Assembly (NCBI GenBank): GCA_014843695.1
Contig: JABXNX010000111.1
Coordinates: 1-64,000, forward strand
From: Archivesica marissinica
Lineage: Eukaryota; Mollusca; Bivalvia; Venerida; Vesicomyidae
DNA: 64,000 bases
Reading direction: 5' to 3'
Of the stretch, positions 54,801-64,000 are shown piece by piece. Position numbers and translations under genes: made by a program. The notes under the pieces are model-generated. The model was given only the letters and a program-made list of their open reading frames with translations, was not told the DNA's origin and searched no databases. How positions within the stretch are numbered: position 1 is the stretch's first letter; the number at the start of each line of letters is the position of its first letter.

Positions 54801-56527
54801 TTGTTATGATATTGACTGGTATAACCTAGGTAATGTTATTTGTTATGATATTGACTGGTATAGCCTAGGTAATGTTATTTGTTATGATATTGACTGGTAT
54901 AACCTAGGTAATGTTGTTTGTTATGATATTGACTGGTATAACCTAGGTAATGTTATTTGTTATGATATTGACTGGTATAACCTAGGTAATGTTGATTTGT
55001 TATGATATTGACTGGTATAGCCTAGGTAATGTTGTTGTTTGTTATGATATTGACTGGTATAGCCTAGGTAATGTTGTTTTGTTATGATATTGACTGGTAT
55101 AGCCTAGGTAATGTTGTTTTTGTTATGATATTGACTGGTATACCTAGGTAATGTTGTTGTTTGTTATGATATTGACTGGTATAACCTAGGTAATGTTGTT
55201 TGTTATGATATTGACTGGTATAACCTAGGTAATGTTATTTGTTATGATATTGACTGGTATAGCCTAGGTAATGTTGTTGTTTGTTATGATATTGACTGGT
55301 ATAACCTAGGTAATGTTATTTGTTATGATATTGACTGATATAGCCTAGGTAATGTTATTTGTTATGATATTGACTGGTATAACCTAGGTAATGTTGTTTG
55401 TTATGATATTGACTGGTATAGCCTAGGTAATGTTATTTGTTATGATATTGACTGGTATAACCTAGGTAATGTTGTTATTTGTTATGATATTGACTGGTAT
55501 AACCTAGGTAATGTTGTTTGTTATGATATTGACTGGTATAGCCTAGGTAATGTTGTTTGTTATGATATTGACTGGTATAGCCTAGGTAATGTTGTTATTT
55601 GTTATGATATTGACTGGTATAGCCTAGGTAATGTTATTTGTTATGATATTGACTGGTATAACCTAGGTAATGTTGTTATTTGTTATGATATTGACTGATA
55701 TAGCCTAGGTAATGTTGTTATTTGTTATGATATTGACTTGTATAACCTAGGTAATGTTGTTGTTTGTTATGATATTGACTGGTATAGCCTAGGTAATGTT
55801 GTTTGTTATGATATTGACTGGTATAGCCTAGGTAATGTTATTTGTTATGATATTGACTGGTATAGCCTAGGTAATGTTGTTTGTTATGATATTGACTGGT
55901 ATAGCCTAGGTAATGTTGTTATTTGTTATGATATTGACTGATATAGCCTAGGTAATGTTGTTATTTGTTATGATATTGACTGGTATAGCCTAGGTAATGT
56001 TGTTATTTGTTATGATATTGACTGGTATAGCCTAGGTAATGTTGTTTGTTATGATATTGACTGGTATAGCCTAGGTAATGTTGTTTGTTATGATATTGAC
56101 TGGTATAACCTAGGTAATGTTATTTGTTATGATATTGACTGGTATAGCCTAGGTAATGTTGTTTGTTATGATATTGACTGATATAGCCTAGGTAATGTTG
56201 TTATTTGTTATGATATTGACTGGTATAACCTAGGTAATGTTGTTTTTGTTATGATATTGACTGGTATAGCCTAGGTAATGTTGTTATTTGTTATGATATT
56301 GACTGATATAGCCTAGGTAATGTTGTTATTTGTTATGATATTGACTTGTATAACCTAGGTAATGTTGTTGTTTGTTATGATATTGACTGGTATAGCCTAG
56401 GTAATGTTGTTTGTTATGATATTGACTGGTATAGCCTAGGTAATGTTGTTTGTTATGATATTGACTGATATAGCCTAGGTAATGTTGTTATTTGTTATGA
56501 TATTGACTGGTATAGCCTAGGTAATGT
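39883..56527 (+). repeat. Satellite B, block 2 (39/42-bp tandem repeat)
   Basis: About 405 monomers of the CCTAGGTAATGTT...TGTTATGATATTGACTGG family in the same orientation as block 1, with 39- and 42-bp lengths mixed. The higher-order period is about 4.4-4.6 kb, marked by CTTGTATAACC followed by a GTTGTTTG-type monomer at 40155, 44537, 49056 and 53410, and by the rare CTTGAATAACC at 41953 and 46557. Compared with block 1, ACTGATATA variants are fewer and ACTGGTATA dominates. Off-length monomers (GTTGTTTTTG, GTTGTTTTG, TATACCTAGG) cluster at 40040-40630, 50650-51060 and 53510-53870 and look like consensus errors. No CpG seen. Both ends are gaps. Confidence 0.97.
54508..54990 (+). repeat. Homogenised run of identical 39-bp B monomers
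   Basis: About a dozen consecutive 39-bp monomers with an ATT spacer and TATAACC joint are nearly identical. Similar runs lie at about 41340-41540, 45890-46350 and 50160-50640, roughly one per higher-order period. They look like local slippage or gene-conversion tracts embedded in the HOR. Confidence 0.75.
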
Positions 56528-57527
56528 NNNNNNNNNNNNNNNNNNNNNNNNNNNNNNNNNNNNNNNNNNNNNNNNNNNNNNNNNNNNNNNNNNNNNNNNN
56601 NNNNNNNNNNNNNNNNNNNNNNNNNNNNNNNNNNNNNNNNNNNNNNNNNNNNNNNNNNNNNNNNNNNNNNNNNNNNNNNNNNNNNNNNNNNNNNNNNNNN
56701 NNNNNNNNNNNNNNNNNNNNNNNNNNNNNNNNNNNNNNNNNNNNNNNNNNNNNNNNNNNNNNNNNNNNNNNNNNNNNNNNNNNNNNNNNNNNNNNNNNNN
56801 NNNNNNNNNNNNNNNNNNNNNNNNNNNNNNNNNNNNNNNNNNNNNNNNNNNNNNNNNNNNNNNNNNNNNNNNNNNNNNNNNNNNNNNNNNNNNNNNNNNN
56901 NNNNNNNNNNNNNNNNNNNNNNNNNNNNNNNNNNNNNNNNNNNNNNNNNNNNNNNNNNNNNNNNNNNNNNNNNNNNNNNNNNNNNNNNNNNNNNNNNNNN
57001 NNNNNNNNNNNNNNNNNNNNNNNNNNNNNNNNNNNNNNNNNNNNNNNNNNNNNNNNNNNNNNNNNNNNNNNNNNNNNNNNNNNNNNNNNNNNNNNNNNNN
57101 NNNNNNNNNNNNNNNNNNNNNNNNNNNNNNNNNNNNNNNNNNNNNNNNNNNNNNNNNNNNNNNNNNNNNNNNNNNNNNNNNNNNNNNNNNNNNNNNNNNN
57201 NNNNNNNNNNNNNNNNNNNNNNNNNNNNNNNNNNNNNNNNNNNNNNNNNNNNNNNNNNNNNNNNNNNNNNNNNNNNNNNNNNNNNNNNNNNNNNNNNNNN
57301 NNNNNNNNNNNNNNNNNNNNNNNNNNNNNNNNNNNNNNNNNNNNNNNNNNNNNNNNNNNNNNNNNNNNNNNNNNNNNNNNNNNNNNNNNNNNNNNNNNNN
57401 NNNNNNNNNNNNNNNNNNNNNNNNNNNNNNNNNNNNNNNNNNNNNNNNNNNNNNNNNNNNNNNNNNNNNNNNNNNNNNNNNNNNNNNNNNNNNNNNNNNN
57501 NNNNNNNNNNNNNNNNNNNNNNNNNNN
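56528..57527. other. Assembly gap, 1000 N
   Basis: Exactly 1000 N. It replaces a B-to-A junction: satellite B ends at 56527 and satellite A begins at 57528. Open frames spanning these N positions are meaningless. Confidence 0.99.
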
Positions 57528-59834
57528 AAGGTAACGTAGTTATAAATATAGCACAAGGTAACGTAGTTATAAATATAACACAAGGTAACTTAGTTATAAA
57601 TATAACACAAGGTAACGTAGGTATAAATATAACACAAGGTAACGTAGTTATAGATATAACACAAGGTAACTTAGTTATAAATATAACACAAGGTAACGTA
57701 GTTATAAATATAACACAAGGTAACGTAGGTATAAATATAACACAAGGTAACATAGTTATAAATATAACACAAGGTAACGTAGTTATAAATATAGCACAAG
57801 GTAACGTAGTTATAAATATAACACAAGGTAACGTAGTTATAAATATAACACAAGGTAACGTAGGTATAAATATAGCACAAGGTAACGTAGTTATAAATAT
57901 AACACAAGGTAACGTAGTTATAAATATAACACAAGGTAACGTAGTTATAAATATAACACAAGGTAACGTAGGTATAAATATAGCACAAGGTAACGTAGTT
58001 AAAAATATAACACAAGGTAACGTAGTTATAAATATAACACAAGGTAACGTAGTTATAAATATAACACAAGGTAACGTAGGTATAAATAACACAAGGTAAC
58101 GTAGGTATAAATATAACACAAGGTAATGTAGTTACTATATAACACAAGGTAATGTAGTTAAATATAACTCAAGGTAATGTAGATACATATATAACACAAG
58201 GTAATGTAGTTACTATATAACCAAGGTAACGTAGTTACATATACACAAGGTAACGTAGTTACATATATACACAAGGTAGCGTAGTTACATATATAACACA
58301 AGGTAACGTAGTTACATATATAACACAAGGTAACGTAGTTACATATATAACACAAGGTAATGTAGTTACATATATAACACAAGGTAATGTAGTTACATAT
58401 ATAACACAAGGTAATGTAGTTACATATATAACACAAGGTAAGGTAGTTACATATATGGCACAAGGTAATGTAGTTACATATATAACACAAGGTAATGTAG
58501 TTACATATATAACACAAGGTAATGTAGTTACATATATGGCACAAGGTAATGTAGTTACATATATAACACAAGGTAATGTAGTTACAAATATAACACAAGG
58601 TAACGTAGTTATAAATATAACACAAGGTAACGTAGTTATAAATATAACACACAGTAACATAGGTATAAATATAGCACAAAGTAACGTAGTTATAAATATA
58701 ACACAAGGTAACATAGTTATAAATATAACACAAGGTAACGTAGGTATAAATATAACACAAGGTAACGTAGGTATAAATATAACACAAGGTAACGTAGTTA
58801 CATATATAACACAAGGTAATGTAGTTACAGGTATGGCACAAAGTAATGTAGTTACATATATAGCACAAGGTAATGTAGTTACATATATGTCACAAGGTAA
58901 TGTAGTTACATATATAACACAATTTAATGTAGTTACATATATAACACAAGGTAATGTAATTATAAATATAACACAAGGTAACGTAGTTATAAATATAACA
59001 CAAGGTAACGTAGTTATGAATATAACACAAGGTAACATAGGTATAAATATAGCACAAGGTAACGTAGTTATAAATATAACACAAGGTAACGTAGGTATAA
59101 ATATAACACAAGGTAACGTAGGTATAAATATAACACAAGGTAACATAGGTATAAGTATAACACAAGGTAATGTAGTTACATATATAACACAAGGTAATGT
59201 AGTTACATATATAACTCAAGGTAATGTAGATACATATATAACACAAGGTAATGTAGTTACATATATAACACAAGGTAACGTAGTTACATATATAACACAA
59301 GGTAACGTAGTTACATATATAACACAAGGTAGCGTAGTTACATATATAACACAAGGTAATGTAGTTACATATATAACACAAGGTAATGTAGTTACATATA
59401 TGGCACAAGGTAATGTAGTTACATATATAACAAAAGGTAATGTAGTTACATATATAACACACGGTAACGTAGTTACATATATCACAAGGTAACGTAGTTA
59501 CATATATAACACAAGGTAACGTAGTTACATATATAACACAAGGTAACGTAGTTACATATATAACACAAGGTAACGTAGTTACATATATAACACAAGGTAG
59601 CGTAGTTACATATATAACACAAGGTAACGTAGTTACATATATAACACAAGGTAACGTAGTTACATATATAACACAAGGTAACGTAGTTACATATATAACA
59701 CAATGTAACGTAGTTACATATATAACACAAGGTAACGTAGTTACATATATAACACAAGGTAACGTAGTTACATATATAGCACAAGGTAACGTAGTTACAT
59801 ATATAACACAAGGTAACATAGTTACATATATAAC

Positions 59835-59858
59835 AGCATACAAATGCAATGTACATAT
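59835..59858 (+). repeat. Single cassette monomer in satellite A block 4
   Basis: One AGCATACAAATGCAATGTAC copy between alpha monomers, without the usual 56-bp partners. Confidence 0.85.
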
Positions 59859-60133
59859 ATAACACAATGTAACGTAGTTACATATATAACCCAAGGTAGC
59901 GTAGTTACATATATAACACAAGGTAACGTAATTACATATATAACACAAGGTAGTGTAGTTACATATATAACACAAGGTAACGTAGTTACATATATAACAC
60001 AAGGTAACGTAGTTACATATATAGCACAAGGTAACGTAGTTACATATATAACACAAGGTAACGTAGTTACATATATAACACAAGGTAACGTAGTTACATA
60101 TATAACACAAGGTAACGTAGTTATATATATAAC

Positions 60134-60325
60134 AGCATACAAATGCAATGTACATGTATAACACAAGGTAACGTAGTTACATATATAACAGCATACAAAT
60201 GCAATGCACATGTATAACACAAGGTAACGTAGTTACATATATAACAGCATACAAATGCAATGTACATATATAACACAAGGTAACGTAGTTACATATATAA
60301 CAGCATACAAATTCAATGTACATAT
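60134..60325 (+). repeat. Satellite A punctuation cassette 8 (4 x 56 bp)
   Basis: Copies start at 60134, 60190, 60246 and 60302 with the standard 56-bp step. The second has ATGCACATG and the fourth AAATTCAATG, so this cassette is more diverged than cassettes 1-3 and 5-6. Confidence 0.9.
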
Positions 60326-63300
60326 ATAACACAATGTAACGTAGTTACATATATAACACAAGGTTGCGTAGTTACATATATAACACAAGGTAACGTAATT
60401 ACATATAACACATGTTAGCGTAGTTACATATATAACACAAGGTAACGTAGTTACATATATAACACAAGGTAACGTAGTTACATATATAACACAAGGTAGC
60501 GTAGTTATAAATATAACACAAGGTAAAGTAGGTATAAATATAACACAAGGTAACGTAGGTATAAATATAACAAAAGGTAACGTAGGTATAAATATAGCAC
60601 AAGGTAACATAGTTATAAATATAACACAAGGTAATGTAGTTACATATATAACACAAGGTAACGTAGGTATAAATATAACACAAGGTAACGTAGGTATAAA
60701 TATAACACACGGTAACGTAGGTATAAATATAACACAAGGTAACATAGGTATAAGTATAACACAATTTAACGTAGTTACATATATAACACAAGGTAACATA
60801 GTTATAAATATAACACAAGGTAACGTAGTTATAAATATAACACATGGTAACATAGGTATAAATATAACACACGGTAACGTAGGTATAAATATAACACACG
60901 GTAACGTAGGTATAAATATAACACAAGGTAACATAGGTATAAATATAACACAAGTTAACGTAGTTACATATATAACACAAGGTAACGTAGTTATAGATAT
61001 AACACAAGGTAACGTAGTTATAAATATAACACAAGGTAATGTAGTTATAAATATAACACAAGGTAACGTAGTTATAAATATAACACAAGGTAATGTAGTT
61101 ATAAATATACTACAAGGTAACATAGGTATAAATATAACACAAGGTAACATAGGGATAAATATAACACAAGGTAACATAGGTATAAATATAACACAAGGTA
61201 ACATAGGGATAAATATAACACAATTTAACGTAGTTACATATATAACACAAGGTAACGTAGTTATAGATATAACACAAGGTAACGTAGTTACATATATAAC
61301 ACAAGGTAACGTAGTTATAAATATAGCACAAGGTAACATAGTTATAAATATAACACAACGTAACTTAGTTATAAATATAACACAAGGTAACGTAGGTATA
61401 AATATAACACAAGGTAACATAGTTATAAATATAACACAAGGTAACGTAGTTATAAATATAGCACAAGGTAACGTAGTTATAAATATAACACAAGGTAACT
61501 TAGTTATAAATATAACACAAGGTAACGTAGGTATAAATATAACACAAGGTAACATAGTTATACATATAACACAAGGTAACGTAGGTATAAATATAACACA
61601 AGGTAACGTAAGTATAAATATAGCACAAGGTAATGTAGTTACATATATAACACAAGGTAACGTAGTTATAAATATAACACAAGGTAACGTAGGTATAAAT
61701 ATAGCACAAGGTAACGTAGTTAAAAATATAACACAAGGTAACGTAGTTATAAATATAACACAAGGTAACGTAGTTATAAATATAACACAAGGTAACGTAG
61801 GTATAAATATAACACAAGGTAACGTAGGTATAAATATAACACAAGGTAATGTAGTTACATATATAACACAAGGTAATGTAGTTACATATATAACTCAAGG
61901 TAATGTAGATACATATATAACACAAGGTAATGTAGTTACATATATAACACAAGGTAACGTAGTTACATATATAACACAAGGTAACGTAATTACATATATA
62001 ACACAAGGTAGCGTAGTTACATATATAACACAAGGTAACGTAGTTACATATATAACACAAGGTAACGTAGTTACATATATAACACAAGGTAATGTAGTTA
62101 CATATATAACACAAGGTAATGTAGTTACATATATAACACAAGGTAATGTAGTTACATATATAACACAAGGTAAGGTAGTTACATATATGGCACAAGGTAA
62201 TGTAGTTACATATATAACACAAGGTAATGTAGTTACATATATAACACAAGGTAATGTAGTTACATATATGGCACAAGGTAATGTAGTTACATATATAACA
62301 CAAGGTAATGTAGTTACAAATATAACACAAGGTAACGTAGTTATAAATATAACACAAGGTAACGTAGTTATAAATATAACACACAGTAACATAGGTATAA
62401 ATATAGCACAAAGTAACGTAGTTATAAATATAACACAAGGTAACATAGTTATAAATATAACACAAGGTAACGTAGGTATAAATATAACACAAGGTAACGT
62501 AGTTACATATATAACACAAGGTAATGTAGTTACATATATGGCACAAGGTAATGTAGTTACATATATAGCACAAGGTAATGTAGTTACATATATGTCACAA
62601 GGTAATGTAGTTACATATATAACACAATTTAATGTAGTTACATATATAACACAAGGTAACGTAATTATAAATATAACACAAGGTAACGTAGTTATACATA
62701 TAGCACAAGGTAACGTAGTTATAAATATAACACAAGGTAACTTAGTTATAAATATAGCACAAGGTAATGTAGTTACATATATAACACAAGGTAACGTAGT
62801 TATAAATATAACACAAGGTAACGTAGTTATGAATATAACACAAGGTAACATAGGTATAAATATAGCACAAGGTATCGTAGTTATAAATATAACACATGGT
62901 AAAGTAGTTATAAATATAACACAAGGTAACGTAGTTATAAATATAACACAAGGTAACGTAGGTATAAATATAACACAAGGTAACGTAGGTATAAATATAA
63001 CACAAGGTAACGTAGGTATAAATATAACACAAGGTAATGTAGTTACATATATAACACAAGGTAATGTAGTTACATATATAACTCAAGGTAATGTAGTTAC
63101 ATATATAACACAAGGTAATGTAGTTACATATATAACACAAGGTAACGTAGTTACATATATAACACAAGGTAGCGTAGTTACATATATAACACAAGGTAAC
63201 GTAGTTACATATATAACACAAGGTAATGTAGTTACATATATAACACAAGGTAATGTAGTTACATATATGGCACAAGGTAATGTAGTTACATATATAACAC

Positions 63301-63406
63301 ACGGTAACGTAGTTACATATATAACACAAGGTAACGTAGTTACATATATAACACAAGGTAATGTAGTTACATATATAACACAAGGTAACGTAGTTACATA
63401 TATAAC

Positions 63407-63920
63407 AGCATACAAATGCAATGTACATGTATAACACAAGGTAACATAGTTACATATATAACACAAGGTAACGTAGTTACATATATAACACAAGGTAACG
63501 TAGTTACATATATAACACAAGGTAGCGTAGTTACATATATAACACAAGGTAACGTAGTTACATATATAACACAAGGAAACGTAGTTACATATATAACACA
63601 AGGTAACGTAGTTACATATATAACACAATGTAACGTAGTTACAGATATAACACAAGGTAACGTAGTTACATATATAACACAAGGTAACGTAGTTACATAT
63701 ATAGCACAAGGTAACGTAGTTACATATATAACACAAGGTAACATAGTTACATATATAACAGCATACAAATGCAATGTACATGTATAACACAAGGTAACGT
63801 AGTTACATATATAACACAAGGTAACTTAGTTACATATATAACACAAGGTAACGTAGTTACATATATAACACAAGGTAACATAGATACATATATAACAGCA
63901 TACAAATGCAATGTACATGT
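63407..63920 (+). repeat. Dispersed cassette monomers in satellite A block 4
   Basis: Single AGCATACAAATGCAATGTAC copies at 63407, 63760 and 63897, separated by 353 and 137 bp of alpha monomers, so the tight four-dimer arrangement is absent here. Confidence 0.85.
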
Positions 63921-64000
63921 ATAACACAAGGTAATGTAGTTACATATATAACACAAGGTAATGTAGTTACATATATAACACAAGGTAATGTAGTTACATA

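Larger units (their letters stand above)
57528..64000 (+). repeat. Satellite A, block 4 (27-bp array, different HOR period)
   Basis: About 240 monomers in the same orientation. The stretch beginning at 58455 recurs at 62187 (offset 3732). The AACTCAAGGTAATGTAGATAC marker at about 58170 recurs at about 61892. The period is therefore about 3.6-3.9 kb, unlike the 3.1 kb of blocks 1 and 3. Cassette monomers are more dispersed here: single copies and one group of four. Indel clusters at 58085-58260 lie close to the gap. The array runs off the end of the window. Confidence 0.96.

Noticed and set aside
56488..58119. Open frames spanning the N gap at 56528-57527
   Set aside because: Most of their length is N, so the frame is not known.
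1..64000. A previously undescribed gene system
   Set aside because: No non-repetitive interval exceeds about 280 bp, and none has a supported open frame. What is unusual here is the repeat architecture, not genes.

Overview
This window looks like eukaryotic, probably animal, satellite DNA. I find no protein-coding gene, rRNA or tRNA that I can support. About 95% of the window is tandem repeat or assembly gap. Long open frames exist on both strands, but they are a side effect of monomer lengths that are multiples of three (27, 39/42, 30 and 15 bp) and are not annotated as genes. The animal assignment rests on weak evidence: a retroelement-like 3' tail at about 26,015-26,094 of a kind common in marine invertebrates and fish, and a CpG-decay pattern that implies germline CpG methylation. 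I cannot name the species.

Layout. Satellite A (27-bp monomer, about 36 kb in total) occupies 1-14406, 23465-25819, 26095-38882 and 57528-64000, always in the same orientation. Satellite B (39/42-bp monomer, about 21 kb) occupies 15407-19582 and 39883-56527, also in one orientation. Three 1000-N gaps (14407-15406, 38883-39882, 56528-57527) separate A from B. The only sequenced exit from a B array is at 19582, where B runs directly into satellite C (30-bp monomer, 54 units without an indel, to 21217). After C comes a 2.2-kb mosaic of short unique spacers and small arrays: D (54/55 bp), E (19 bp, derived from D), F (15-bp GT-rich) and G (41 bp). Satellite A then resumes and is interrupted once, at 25820-26094, by a non-satellite insertion.

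Higher-order organisation. Satellite A is built of higher-order repeats (HORs) of about 3.11 kb (about 115 monomers). Each is marked by a cassette of four 56-bp dimers containing a divergent 29-bp monomer rich in palindromes. Four anchors in the first A block (3322, 7743, 10865, 13983) and four in the third (29113, 32220, 35329, 38454) show this. Both blocks end at a gap at the same HOR phase, 423 and 428 bp after the last anchor, and are related by an offset of about 24.47 kb. The locus is therefore itself a duplicated A-HOR/B module of about 24.5 kb. B has its own higher-order periods: about 2.1 kb and a local 123-bp unit in the first block, and about 4.4-4.6 kb in the second. The last A block has a different period of about 3.6-3.9 kb.

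Main points. A and B share a core (AGGTAAYGT with flanking similarity) and look like diverged relatives. Variants at CpG sites in A, C and F are mostly TpG or CpA. The D-to-E transition records a new minisatellite arising from part of an older one. Clusters of single-base indels mark stretches of doubtful consensus. The arrangement could suit a centromeric, pericentromeric or other heterochromatic block, but nothing in the sequence proves that.
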